From NCBI GenBank assembly GCA_037367405.1, contig JAZKJV010009775.1:620001-684000 (forward strand): a DNA stretch of 64,000 nucleotides. The letters run 5' to 3'. The position numbers and the translations under genes are program-made. Every line of letters starts with the position of its first letter. The first letter of the stretch is position 1. This DNA is from Ottelia alismoides (taxonomy: Eukaryota; Streptophyta; Magnoliopsida; Alismatales; Hydrocharitaceae). Shown here piece after piece: positions 47,715-58,529 of the stretch. Under the pieces are notes generated by a model. The model was not told the origin of the DNA and made no database searches. It worked only from the letters and a program-made list of their open reading frames with translations.

Positions 47715-48674
47715 ATGAAGGCCATGAACCCACTGAATAGGCTTCTGGAGGTCAACCAATTGACCGGACCAAATTACTCGGATTGGATCCGTAATTTGGA
47801 GCTTGTGCTTTCGGCGGAGCGCATCAGTTATGTGCTCCATAAAAACAAACTTGAAAACCCTAAATCTAAGGAAGACAAAGCATATAATGACAAGTATGAT
47901 GAAGATCATGTCTTGGCTAGATGCTATATCTTGGGTTCTCTCTCCAATGTTCTTCAGAAGCAACATGTGGAGATGAGCACTTGCCAGGATATAATGCAGA
48001 ATCTAAAGGATATGTTTGGTGACATTAACCGCACCCAGCGGTACAATGTTATGAAAGATCTTCTTCGCTGTAAGATGCAGGAAGGGACCTCGGTCCGCGA
48101 TCATGTGCTCAAAATGTTTGGGTACTTGTCAGAGCTTGAGACTCTGGGGGCGACGATGGATGCAGACATGCAATCTGATTTCATTCTGCTGTCATTGCCC
48201 AAATCTTTCAATAACTTTGTAGTGTCATTCCACATGAATAAGCTGGAACTGACAAATGCTGGGCTTCTTGCTGCATTAAAGTCTGCAGAAGACGTAATGA
48301 AGAAAGATGGTCCCTCTGGCACTGCAATGGTTGCACAGGTCAAAGGGAAGCGCGGTCAGAAGCAAGGTTCTCGGAAGGGCCCGGCCCAGAAGAGAAAGAA
48401 TAAGGGACAAGGTGTTGCCTCATCTTCCAATGCATCCACTTTAATGGCGTCGAAGAAAACTGATGTTTGTCACCACTGCAAGAAGCCGGGGCACTGGAAG
48501 CGTAATTGCCCAGATTACCTGAAGTCGGTCGACAAAGGTAAAGCCCCAGCAGGTATGAAATCTACTCTTATCATTGAAACCAGCTTTCTCGTTGGACGAG
48601 AAGGAAGTTGGGTAGTTGATTCTGGTGCTTTCTGTTCATGTATGCAATTTGTTGCATTTGTTTCAGGAAACTAG
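47715..48674 (+). CDS. Gag and start of protease of copia-B
   Basis: The start is set at ATG 47715 (MKAMNPLNRLLEVNQLTG), since the 14 codons before it lie in the leader. It is a UBN2-type copia gag with FVVSFHMNKLELTNAGLLAA, a basic stretch (KGKRGQKQGSRKGPAQKRKN) and a CCHC zinc knuckle CHHCKKPGHWKRNC at 48468-48509. It then reads into the protease active site SWVVDSGAF before ending at 48672-48674. In the related family the protease continues, so the end is caused by a frameshift near 48640. The gag part itself is open and could be translated. Confidence 0.88.
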   Translation: MKAMNPLNRLLEVNQLTGPNYSDWIRNLELVLSAERISYVLHKNKLENPKSKEDKAYNDKYDEDHVLARCYILGSLSNVLQKQHVEMSTCQDIMQNLKDMFGDINRTQRYNVMKDLLRCKMQEGTSVRDHVLKMFGYLSELETLGATMDADMQSDFILLSLPKSFNNFVVSFHMNKLELTNAGLLAALKSAEDVMKKDGPSGTAMVAQVKGKRGQKQGSRKGPAQKRKNKGQGVASSSNASTLMASKKTDVCHHCKKPGHWKRNCPDYLKSVDKGKAPAGMKSTLIIETSFLVGREGSWVVDSGAFCSCMQFVAFVSGN

Positions 48675-49610
48675 ACAGCTTGAGGAAGGGGAGATAGTCA
48701 TCCAGATGGGATCTGATGCAAGTGTTGCAGCAGTCGCCGTCGGGACCTGCAGACTATCATTATCTAGTGGAAGAGTCCTAGTACTTAAAGAGTGTCTTTA
48801 TGTACCTGAAGTCAGAAGGAATTTAATATTTGTATCTAAGCTAGTTAGAAGTGGATATTCATTCCTATTTTGTAATAAATTAGTCATAAATCATTATGAT
48901 AAATATATTGCAGAGGGCATTTTGACTTCTGGAGGACTCTATGAATTGTGCATTAATGAGCATGTCATGAATGTTACAACCACTAATAAAAACCCTAAAA
49001 GATCCAGGAGTAATATAAATCATTTCAAACATGATTTTGGCATCAAAGGCTTGGTCATTTATCTGTTGATAGGATCAATAGATTGATAAAGGATGGACCT
49101 TTGGATTTTCTACAGGTTCAGCCTTTCCTACCCTGTGAACATTGTATTCGAGGTAAAATGACCAGGATGCCTTTCCGTAACAAGGTTACAAGATGTGAAG
49201 GTATTATTGACCTAATACATACTGATGTATGCGGTCCCTTCAGTACCGCGACTCGAAATGGATATCGATATTATTTGACATTTATTGATGACCATTCGCG
49301 ATACGGGTTTATCTTCCTATTACGTCATAAGTCTGAAACCTTTGAAAAGTTCAAAGAATTCAAGGTTTTGGTTGAGAACCAAACCAATAGGAAGATTAAA
49401 CGAATTCGATCTGACCGAGGTGGCGAGTACCTATCAGATGAATTTAAGGAATACCTTAAAGAGAATGGAATTATTTCCAATATCGCTCCTCCTGGAACTC
49501 CCCAACTTAATGGTGTTGCTGAAAGACGCAACAGAACCATCATGGATATGGTTCGTTCAATGGATGAGTAAAGCACATTTACCACTTAGTTTCCTGGGGA
49601 TATGCAGTAG
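48640..49610 (+). pseudogene. Protease remainder and integrase of copia-B
   Basis: After a frame change the protease and pre-integrase region continues (QLEEGEIVIQMGSDASVA, KECLYVPEVRRNLIFVSKL). A second shift lies near 49035. The integrase core then has LPCEHCIRGKMTRMPF, DLIHTDVCGPF (Asp), LTFIDDHSRYGF (Asp) and LNGVAERRNRT (Glu). All three catalytic residues are kept. Further shifts lie near 49562 and 49597. No active protein can be made from this copy without recoding. Confidence 0.88.
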
Positions 49611-50145
49611 AGACTGCAATATATATCCTAAATAAGATTCCTAGCAAATCTGTACCTAAGACTCCTCATGAGCTATGGTATGGAACCAAACCTAGTGTTA
49701 ATCACTTGAGGGTTTGGGGTTGCTTGGTCCATGCAAAGAATGTGGATGCAAGTAAGCTAGAATCTCGCTCTCGTGAGTGCTACTTCATTGGGTATGTTAA
49801 AGATGGTATTGGATATCAACTTTATGACCCTGAGACCCAAAAGGTTTTTGTCTCTAGAGATGTGAAATTTCTGGAGGATGATTTCCTTAAAGGTCAAGAC
49901 AAAAGTGAAGTAGAGGAACTCGTTGAGTCCCCTGAGGACTCTGAGCTTCCTGAACCAGAAACTGAAGAGATAAATAAAGATGAAACACCCATACCTCTTC
50001 GAAGGAGTTCGAGGGTGGTTGCACCACCTGAAAGGTATGGATTCCATGTGTCAGGTGAAACTGACAGTGATCCTACTTCATTTGATGAAGCACTCGCGGA
50101 TCATGACATGGATAGATGGATGCTCAATGAAGTCAGAGATTGACT
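49611..50145 (+). pseudogene. Integrase C-terminal region of copia-B
   Basis: Segments are NKIPSKSVPKTPHELWYG, HLRVWGCLVHAKN, YFIGYVKDGIGYQLYDPETQ and the acidic linker with PIPLRRSSRVVAPPERYGF. The frame ends near 50143, where another shift leads into RT. Confidence 0.85.
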
Positions 50146-51634
50146 CCATGCATAAAAATGGTGTATGGACCCTAGAGGATCCACCTAAAGGGGTAAAACC
50201 CATTGGGTGCAAATGGATCTTCAAGAGAAAGAGGGGACCTGATGGGAAAGTAGAGACTTTCAAGGCACGGCTCGTAGCCAAGGGCTACACACAGAGAGAA
50301 GGCATCGATTACGATGAGACATTCTCTCCTGTGGCTATGCTTAAATCCATCAGGGCACTGCTAGCTATAACTGCATATCTTGACTACGACATCTGGCAGA
50401 TGGACGTCAAGACGGCTTTCCTCAATGGATACCTCGAGGAGGATATCTACATGGAGCAGCCCCAGGGCTTCATAACTGAGGATGGCAAAGTATGCAAGCT
50501 GAAGAAATCCATCTATGGGCTCAAGCAAGCTTCTCGTAGCTGGAACATCAGATTTGACGAAACCATAAAGAGTTATGATTTTGTGCAGAATCCGGATGAA
50601 CCTTGTGTGTACAAGAAGCTTAGTGGGAGCGCCATTGTGTTCATCGTGCTTTATGTAGATGACATCCTTATCATTGGGAATGATACAAGGATGATGACCA
50701 GTGTGAAGATTTGGCTGTCCAATACCTTTGAGATGAAAGATCTTGGAGAAGCCTCTTACATCTTGGGTCTGAAGCTGTTCAGAAACCGAGAGAAGAGGAT
50801 ATTGGGATTGTCACAGTAAGGATACATTAAGAAGATTCTTGAACGATTCCGTATGGATAGTTCCAAGAAAGGATTCCTACCCTTAAGACATGGTATCCAC
50901 CTGTCTAAAGGAATGGCTCCTCAAACTGTTGAGGAAAAGAAGGCCATGGCTGGATGTCCTTATGCATCAGCTGTAGGAAGCTTAATGTATGCCATAATGT
51001 GTACTAGGCCAGACATCTGCCATGCAGTGGGAGTGGTAAGCCGTTACCAATCCTGCTATGGAGAACAACACTGGAATGCAGTAAAGAACATATTCAAATA
51101 TCTTAGACGGACGCAAGATTACATCTTGGTCTATGGAGATGGTGATCTCCAAGTCTTGGGATATACAGATTCGGACTTCCAATCAGATATTGATGATCGA
51201 AAGTCGACATCAGGGTTTGTGTTCCTGTTGAACGGTGGTGCTGTGAGCTGGAGAAGCAAGAAGCAGGACACTACGGCAGATTCAACAACAGAAGCCGAAT
51301 ACATTGCCGCATCGGATGCTGCAAAGGAGGCGGTGTGGTTGCGCAAGTTCGTCCAGGATCTTGGCGTAGTTTCCTCTGATACTCCCATCCCGCTACTCTG
51401 TGATAACACGGGAGCCATTGCCCAGGCGAAGGAACCCAGATGGCATCAGAAGAGCAAGCACGTAGAAAGGAAATACCATATCATTCGGGAGATTCAAAAG
51501 CGTGGTGCATCATCATCACCAAGGTGGCCTCCACCGACAACGTTGCTGATCCTCTTACCAAACCTCTGACACAGAAGGTTTTTGACCAGCATGTAATGAG
51601 TATGGGTTTAAGGCTTGTTCCTGAATGGTTCTGA
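50120..51634 (+). pseudogene. Reverse transcriptase and RNase H of copia-B
   Basis: RT shows GVKPIGCKWIFKRKRGPDGK, LVAKGYTQREGIDYDETFSP, QMDVKTAFLNGYLEEDIYM and the active site LYVDDILII (YVDD at 50652-50663). A TAA at 50818-50820 separates it from the connection and RNase H, which has SAVGSLMYAIMCTRPDI, GYTDSDFQSD and STTEAEYIAASDAAKEAVWL. A last shift near 51500 moves the tail with STDNVADPLTKPL to another frame, ending at 51634. Catalytic residues are intact. Confidence 0.9.
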
Positions 51635-51649
51635 GGGCTAGTGGGAGAT
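51634..51649 (+). other. Polypurine tract of copia-B
   Basis: AGGGCTAGTGGGAGAT directly precedes the 3' LTR. Confidence 0.9.
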
Positions 51650-54164
51650 TGTTAGCAATGTGAGCCCGAGGCGAACCATTCCTACAATAAATGTTATTGT
51701 AATAAATGATTTATCAATAAAAGTTATTGATGTTTTGTTTCACTCCCTTTCTGATATTGAATGAATGAATGCACTATAAGGTCCCTTTGTACAATAAGGG
51801 TTATGTACCATGGCCAACTTGATAATCATACAGCTGTTGATTCAATGATTGAATCATAGAGGCTGATGCTTGGATGAATATCTAAGGAGTTAGATAGAGG
51901 ACTCATCAAGCATCATCAATGATTAACAAGTAGTGATCTCCAGTCTGAGTGGGAGATGGCAATCCCATCTCATTAGACTGATATCTGATCGACCTCTTGA
52001 TGCAGGTCCTCTGCATAGGAATATTGATTCGGAGGTATCAGATTAGTTAAGTCAATGAGTTGACTTAACGAGATCGAGATAACCAAAGACCTATGATGAA
52101 TACTGTCACATCACAGGCAAACATCCTCTGACCAGAGACAGATATATTACTATATGTCTGAGCATGTACATTTGGCAGACCAATAGGTTGATGACCTAAT
52201 CAAGGTCTATACACCGGCGAGCTGGTGTGCATGTAAGGGCATATGAGTAATATGATCTCTCAAAGGGATCATACAGGTTCACTTATGAACCGGGAGACAT
52301 GAGCTCACTCATGAGGTATTGGGATTGACCAAATTCCATGCATGGTCATCATGCTTTAGAAGCATGATATGAATTTGAAGGTAAGATATATGCTTTGTGA
52401 AAGCATATGATCTGTACCATATCCCAAGGACCAAGATTGAGAAACTTAATGATCAGACTATGAAGATGACAGTGTAAAAGTGATCTTTATCTTCATGATG
52501 ATCATGAGTCTTCCAGTATGCAGGATGTGCAGGTATTAGGAATACCTGAAGGGTGATTTGATCATAAACGATTGTATAACCATGACGCTTCCATTCCGAG
52601 GGAGTGATGAAACAGGTCTGGATTTTAGTGACTCCTCTCATCAGAGAAGTAACCTGATCTTAGTCCATTTATTGGACATTGATCTGAATGAGATTCAGAT
52701 GCAATGAGAAGATTAGGTTTACGGTCTTGATTTGATCAAGCATCTATGAGAGGTCCATGGGATCTGTATTTGAGATGTGATCTCAATATCCAAGTCACTA
52801 TACGTGGAACAATACAATCGCCCTGTCCTTATCTCCAAGTATCTGAGGAGAAATAGCATTGTTCTTAAATGGTTTAAGAACAATTCCATGAGATCTAAGC
52901 AAAGAGAAGTTGATAATTAAATGTGATTTAATTATCATGATGTATGAGATATTATCCAATATAATTAAATGTGATTTAATTATTATGGATAAGAATAATG
53001 TGGATAGTAATATCCAATTATTCATAATATATATTATAAATGTGATTTATAATATACTAGAGAGAGTTATATATAATTTATATTAGTAGATTAATTATTA
53101 ATGTGTATTGGATACACATTGTCTAATTAATTGAAAATATAAATTACATTTTGTTTTGGGTTGTGAATGTGATTCACAATATTTCAATGTCAAGATTGCA
53201 ATATTCCCAAAATTAATTGAGAATTATTTTTGGTGAAAAATTGTTGGGAAAATAAGTAGAGAGAAATATTGGGAGATATGCAATCCCATGTAATACATGG
53301 GATTGCCCTCCCCATATGGAAGAGGGGGGGCGGCACCAATTCCATTTAGGAATTGGTGGCCGTCCACCTCTCCTAATGGGGAAGGAGGCTCCCAATTGAT
53401 TTCTCACTTCTTATTTGATTGGTTTAATTTGGTATTAATATATATTTGATTTATCAAATATATTTAATCAAAATTAAATCACAAGTTGTTGGCTTTTATC
53501 AACAACAATCTTGACCATTGGATTATCATAAATCAATCTCAACCATTGATTTTATGAGACACATGGATTGAGATCCATGGATCCCAAAACCCTATAAATA
53601 GAGAGGCATACTTGGCTCTCTCTTTACACAAGCTATTGTAGCAAAACTCTCTCTCTCTCTTTCTCATACTCGACGCCCCTTCTTGCCTTCTCTTCTTGGT
53701 GGCCGTCCACCTTGGTGGAAAAGAAGCGTCGACGCCCGCGCCCTCGTGCTGCCGCCTCGACGCTCTGCGGTTCTTCGTCTACTTGGAGTGCTGCACTCGT
53801 GAGGGAGACGTACGATCTTGTGTGTCGAGATCAGGAGCAACCGCGCTTGGATCAACATCTTGGATTGCGAGGACACCGCGGTTCATCCCCGCGCTCGCAA
53901 GCGATCTCTCCGACGATCGGACTTGAGACAGGAGGTCTCTTCTCTTAGAGACTCGATCAACCACGCTTCAAGAGGTATTGCATTATACATGCTATGGTTA
54001 TAGATGAAACGATCCGAGAATGGTTCTTGGATCATGTGGTTTCATCGAATAATTTTTTTAAATTCCGTTGCACCGAACAACTAGTACGACTAGTCGTTCT
54101 TCGTCGTATCCGATACGACGCTCACGCTTCCGTGATGCGCTTGAGGATTTCTCCATATCCTTCA
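51650..54164 (+). repeat. 3' LTR of copia-B
   Basis: It is 2515 bp and collinear with 43466-45978. The main length difference is a two-base change in a CT run near 53650. TATA box at 53593-53600. Local open frames are copies of those in the 5' LTR. Confidence 0.95.
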
Positions 54165-54169
54165 GTAGT
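54165..54169. repeat. Target-site duplication GTAGT (right) of copia-B
   Basis: This is the partner of 43461-43465. Confidence 0.95.
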
Positions 54170-55447
54170 CACGACGGGTATCCTTATCTTAGATACCTTC
54201 TCAGTCAACTCCTCCATTTGTTTTGGAATCTTGAAGACAATTCAGTCTAACTCATCAGTCCTCTTGTAAATCTTCTCGACTACTGTAAGCTTGTCCGTAA
54301 GGTTATGCTAGGGATCACATCTTGATAGAGATCGACTACATTTGATTTTTCCCTCCAAATGAGAGTGAGCTGGGGGACGATGTATAGACCCTGCTGGCCA
54401 TATGTGAGCGGTTGGTTTCGGCCATCTTCTCGAATACCTTCCAGAAGATATCCGATCCTCGTGATGTATAGCTACCTCCACAGAAAGTTCTCACTAAACC
54501 CTGCATCTCAGGGTTGAGACAAGTGAAGAACAAATGGATCAAGATGTTGTCATCTAGATTATGACAGGGACACTTCTGCAGGATGTCCTTGAATCTTTCC
54601 CAAGCATCACAGAAGGCTTCATGGGGTAATTGGGAAAAACTCATAATGCACATCCTCATCATGTTAGTCCTACTCAAGGGGTAGAACTTCTTCAGAAATA
54701 GGTCCTTGAATTGGACATAAGTGGTGACGATAACTCCAAGATTTTTCACCCAATAGTCGGCTTTGCCATCCAAGGCAAATGGAAGGGCTGCGAGCCTAAT
54801 ATAATCCTAGCTAACATTAGGATGTCTAAGGTTAGCACAGACGAGCTCGAAGTCCCTTAGGAATGCATATGGCTCCTTAGAAGCATTCCCATCAAAGTGT
54901 GACAACAGGTTCAGAAAATGCAGCTTCAACTCAAAATCGACTGTGGGTTCGGCCATACTCAAGTAGTTTCGAATTTTGTACTATCCAGGGTTATACGCCG
55001 CATCTATTGGTGGTTCGACCCCAACATTGAGCTATCCTAACTTAGCTCTGAGTAGTGCTTGTTGCTTCTCAGATGCAGCTAATCTGGCTAGTACCATTCT
55101 CATCGGGTCCTCGAGGTGTTCTTCTTCCTCTTCTTTCTTCTTTTGAGGCACTTTACTTGAATCTTATTTATGGCCTAAATCAGCAATGTGGTCTTTATTA
55201 GAAGAGGATTGAGGCATGCAGATATTCTCACCGAGGAGAAGGCCTTCATCGATGAAGTGAGAAGAGAGAAAGGGAATGGTTGGAGAGTAACCATCCCGAG
55301 AGTGAGTGATCTTGGGCTCAAGAGCGTCATGAGTCCAGGTTGGCCCAAGTTGTGCTTGGACCTTTGAAGACATACTTCTTGTAGGTTCAATGAGAGATTT
55401 GCAAAGTTCGAATAAATATCCCCCCAATTAGTCATCTTCGATGTCAA
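54170..55447 (-). pseudogene. Gag N-terminal and core of gypsy-3
   Basis: The minus-strand frame probably begins at ATG 55447 (MTSKMTNWGDIYSNFANLSL). It passes a helix with LARLAASEKQQALLRAKLG and then the Retrotrans_gag core. The core has LLSHFDGNASKEPYAFLRDF, FALDGKADYWVKNL, FKDLFLKKFYPLSRTNMMR, FSQLPHEAFCDAWERFKDIL and LNPEMQGLVRTFCGGS. A helical segment with QMEELTEKVSKIRI follows at about 54170-54330. Several stops interrupt it. The rest of gag lies beyond copia-B at 43460. Confidence 0.85.
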
Positions 55448-56870
55448 AAGAACCGATTAGAACACAATATTCAATGAAAAACTAGTTCTACAGTGCATGT
55501 AAATGTGCAAAGTAAACTCATACAATACAAACACAATTCAAACCCTTAATTTCACCAACTCAACACGTGATGGCTGTAAAGGTTCGACATAATTATCTGG
55601 TCAATTTTAATTGGTGATAAATGTAATCTTGGAAAGATTAACGAGTTGTTAGGTTCCCGTATTTTCCTACAGACTGGCCCGGTTCTTACGACTAGTTGGA
55701 CCTACTTTCAGCCGATATAGGAGTAAGTATGGACCGTATAAATATGGCTACCCATTCCTTGAGGACTAAGGCGTCCTCTAAACCTCCCACTCTGCTAAGA
55801 AAATCCGGACTGTTTACCGACTACATGTAGATCCTCACTGAAAAGTAGCTAATCGCCTAAAAAGAAAGAAACAGTAGTATGTAAGAAATCCTAGCTTGGA
55901 TCTATCCTACGGTCGTCTCTCTTTCACTTGCAAGTAAATCATACAATGAGGACTTTATGCACATGTGAACAAGGTTCTTTTTATTCCAATTTTTTAATCG
56001 ACCTACTCAATTCAGTCCCAAATTTTAGAGTTAGGTTATTACTTGAAATTTATCTGAACACAAAAACACATCTACCGTTCAGTCCCAATTTCCTTTTTGA
56101 CCTTAGGTTATAAAACAAGAGGGGAATCAGAAATCAGAATGCAAACATGAAACGATGATGCATGCTCAGAAGAAGGTATGCTTACAGTGAATCCCATCAC
56201 TCTTCGTACGTTATGCAAAACTAAATCTTTAAAATTACACTAAATGCATGCAGATCAAGAAAACCACACCTAAATAATATCCTATTAGCGGGGAAGAATT
56301 GATTTAATTTGAGCTAAGTAGTACGTGTCTATGTGCGTCTCATTATAAATCTTATCAGATTTGTGAATGCTCTAGGATATGTGTGGCCTAAATTATGATA
56401 TGCACAAACAAATTTGATGTTACACTACTGTGTGCCTATCCTTAATTTTTCCACTCAAGTCGAGCCCCACTCTTATCAGAGAGTGAAATAGGTCTCGACA
56501 CACCAAAAAATAAAGTCCAAGTCTTTTTTACATGCGCGAGCTCTCAAACAAGAGCCGCTGTAAATGAGAAAATTACCTAAATAATTACAAAAATTTACAA
56601 AAATTGCTTTCAAAATTTTTTTCTTGCTCTTCAGCAGTCGATGTGCTTCTAATATGAAATTAGTCCAATTTAGCCAAATTATATTTTCTTAGGATCCTAA
56701 TCCAGTGAGGAATACAGAACAGATTTTTTTGGAATTTTGGGTTAAAATGCAACAATGAAAATACACACTTATTATGGGTTTTTTCGTAATTTTTCACACA
56801 AACAGAAAGTAAAAAATATGAAAAATATACTGGAATATAAACTAATGCAAGGAGGTTACACTAATTTTTT
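55448..56870 (-). other. Leader of gypsy-3
   Basis: This region is collinear with the LARD leader over several hundred bases. Shared words include CACCAACTCA, CCTATTAGCG or CTATTAGCGG, TATGTGCGTCT, and AGAGCCGCTGTAAA against AGACCGCTGTAAAA. It contains the conserved block at 55701-55842. The primer site expected near 56850 is too decayed to recognise, so the LTR boundary is tentative. Confidence 0.65.
55701..55842 (-). other. Conserved leader block (gypsy-3 copy)
   Basis: The plus strand shares GTAAGTAT, CTTGAGGAC, GTCCTCTAAACC and TCTGCTAAG with the LARD and gypsy-2 copies. Confidence 0.65.
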
Positions 56871-56930
56871 TGATTTTTTTGAGAAAATATGAATTTTTAA
56901 GGATTTGTTAATGGAAACAGAGTGACACTG

Positions 56931-57104
56931 AGTAATTAATTCCAAATAAATCCACATCATCAAATTAGCCAGAGAACGAGTTATTTGTTATAGGTATTTT
57001 TATATGGAATCCGTGAGAGTAATTAATTCCAAATAAATCCACATCATCAAATTAGCTAGAGAGCGAATTATTTTTTATAGGTATTTTTATATGGAATCCA
57101 GGAG
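56931..57104. repeat. Tandem duplication of an 87-bp unit
   Basis: Two copies begin AGTAATTAATTCC at 56931 and 57018 and differ at a handful of sites. It lies near the inner end of the gypsy-3 LTR. Confidence 0.85.
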
Positions 57105-57341
57105 ATTTGAAAATTTCACAGAATGGACATGTGTAGATTTAAATAAAAATCATTAACTAAAATCACTCTACAATTTATTTAAGGTACATGAAAACTCCAA
57201 TTAAGATGAAATTTGTTTAGTAATTCAATCACAATTCAAGGCATCATTTTTATTTTTTGTGGAATTTATGGAGAAACTGTGAGCGAGATATGAATTTAAG
57301 ACCACAGATTGGGTAAAATAGGCAGAATTTCACTTAAACAA

Positions 57342-57350
57342 TTTTAATAA
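57342..57350. repeat. 9-bp target-site duplication TTTTAATAA (left)
   Basis: It abuts the terminal inverted repeat and recurs at 58623-58631. A 9-bp duplication is typical of Mutator-like elements. Confidence 0.92.
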
Positions 57351-57443
57351 GGGATTTTTACCCGCCAGACCCTATAATCTTTTCCAATTACCTCTACAAC
57401 CTTTGAAACATCGTAATTCCTCCCTCGACCTCGTAAACTTGCT
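57351..57443 (+). repeat. Left terminal inverted repeat of the MULE
   Basis: It matches the reverse complement of 58530-58622 over about 93 bases with few mismatches (for example CCCGCCAGAC against CCCGACAGAC). Confidence 0.9.
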
Positions 57444-57674
57444 CCATCTTACCCAACAAAACCTGCCATCAATTTTAACTATATTTGAGTCAATTACTAG
57501 GGTTAGTCATGAGTTAACCTAACAATTTACCATCCAACGATTATGATTAGCCAAAATAATAAAAAACAGAAAAAATAGGAAGCTTGGGAGCAGGGGAGCA
57601 CTAGCGCGGGGGGGGGGGGGAGCAGGGAGCGAAATCGGTGGCGATGGCAGGAGGGGCTCCAGGGGGCGCAGCAC

Positions 57675-58080
57675 GGGGCTCCGAGGTGGTTGGGTGCGGC
57701 TATGGGGGGCGCGGCGGGCAGGGCTGCAGGGGGCACGGGGCTTCAGGGGGGGGGGGGTGGGCGCAACTCTGGGGGGTGTGGCGGGCGGGGCACCACGGGG
57801 CGCGTGGCTCCGAGGGGGGTGGGCGCGGCTCTGGGGGGCGCAGTGGGCGGGCCTCCAAGGGGCACGGGGCTCGAGGGGGGGGGGTGGGCACGACTATGGG
57901 GGTGCGGCGGGCGGGACTCCAGGGGGCGCGGGGCTCCGGGGGGGGGGGGGGGGTAGGCGCGGCGGGCGGGGCTCCAAGGAGCGCGTGGCATCGGGGGGGT
58001 GGGCGCGGCTCTGGGGGGCGCGACGGGCGGGGCTCCTGGGGGTGCGGGGCTACAGTTGGGGGGGGGGGGGGGCAAGGCCC
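57675..58080 (+). repeat. G-rich minisatellite, about 6.5 units of 55-67 bp
   Basis: Units start at 57675, 57737, 57804, 57866, 57930, 57985 and 58046 with GGGGCT or GTGGCT. They share GGGCGCGGCTCTGGGGGGCG-like and GGCGGGGCTCC-like parts. G runs of 12 to 16 bases (57746-57757, 57938-57953, 58058-58072) are interspersed, plus a 13-G run at 57608. G-quadruplex formation is likely. Several open frames cross it simply because stops are absent. Confidence 0.88.
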
Positions 58081-58452
58081 AACCCCTCACCAGCACACTT
58101 CCATAGTTGCACCACCACAGCCATGGAGACCAAGATCTCCTGCTGCCCTACCACTGTCGTCTCTGGCTTCGAGGGCACCCTTCTCCACTCCTCTGACACC
58201 TTCCCCTACTTCATGCTCGTAGCCTTCAAGGCCTTCAGCCTCGTGAGTTTCACCATCCTTCTCCTCCTCTGGCCAGTGATACAGCTCCTCCGCCTGGCCA
58301 GCATGCGCAAGGAGGCAATGCGTCTCACAATGTTCATCGCGGTGGCTGGGGTGAAGGTGTCGGAGCTCGAGGCTATCGGGAGGGCGGTGTTGCCCAAGTT
58401 CTACATGGAGGGTACGGATGTAAATTTAATAAACAAATTGGACATAATATAA
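57694..58452 (+). CDS. Chimeric open frame: minisatellite fused to GPAT fragment
   Basis: A 252-codon frame runs through the G-rich repeats (Gly, Ala and Arg rich) and continues without interruption into the GPAT fragment at 58123, ending 13 codons after the homology. The first part is translated low-complexity sequence and the second part has real family similarity. No promoter is recognised and expression is unknown. It may be an accidental frame. Confidence 0.35.
   Translation: MRLWGARRAGLQGARGFRGGGVGATLGGVAGGAPRGAWLRGGWARLWGAQWAGLQGARGSRGGGGHDYGGAAGGTPGGAGLRGGGGGRRGGRGSKERVASGGWARLWGARRAGLLGVRGYSWGGGGARPNPSPAHFHSCTTTAMETKISCCPTTVVSGFEGTLLHSSDTFPYFMLVAFKAFSLVSFTILLLLWPVIQLLRLASMRKEAMRLTMFIAVAGVKVSELEAIGRAVLPKFYMEGTDVNLINKLDII
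58123..58413 (+). pseudogene. Captured N-terminal fragment of glycerol-3-phosphate acyltransferase (GPAT5/7-like)
   Basis: From ATG 58123 the frame encodes 97 residues with TVVSGFEGTLL, TFPYFMLVAFKAFSL, a hydrophobic segment LLLLWPVIQLL and GRAVLPKFYMEG. This matches the N-terminal HAD-like and first membrane region of plant sn-2 GPATs. In GPAT4/6/8 the HAD motif is DxDGT. Here it is GFEGT, closer to the GPAT5/7 type (VVSEFEGT as I recall), which lacks phosphatase activity. The acyltransferase motifs are absent, so the fragment cannot make lysophosphatidate or monoacylglycerol. Similarity stops at the MEG residues beside GGTACGG, which could be a splice donor or the capture breakpoint. Confidence 0.8.
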
Positions 58453-58529
58453 AAGAAATTAACGGAATCCGATTAATTTAAACGGTTAAATGAACGGGGG
58501 TTAACCATAGGGTCTGTAGGGTAAGAGTT

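Larger units (their letters stand above)
43466..54164 (+). mobile_element. Copia-B: young Ty1/copia element with broken pol
   Basis: This 10699-bp element has LTRs of 2513 and 2515 bp that differ at about 25 to 30 sites by eye (about 1 percent). It has a tRNA-Met primer site, gag, protease, integrase, RT and RNase H in copia order, a purine tract and GTAGT duplications. The order PR-INT-RT-RH is diagnostic of Ty1/copia. Despite the young LTRs the pol frame has about seven shifts or stops. It is inserted in gypsy-3 gag in the opposite orientation. Confidence 0.95.

Noticed and set aside
57743..58096. Minus-strand proline-rich frame across the G-rich repeats
   Set aside because: It is the complement of the minisatellite and has no features beyond repeat translation.
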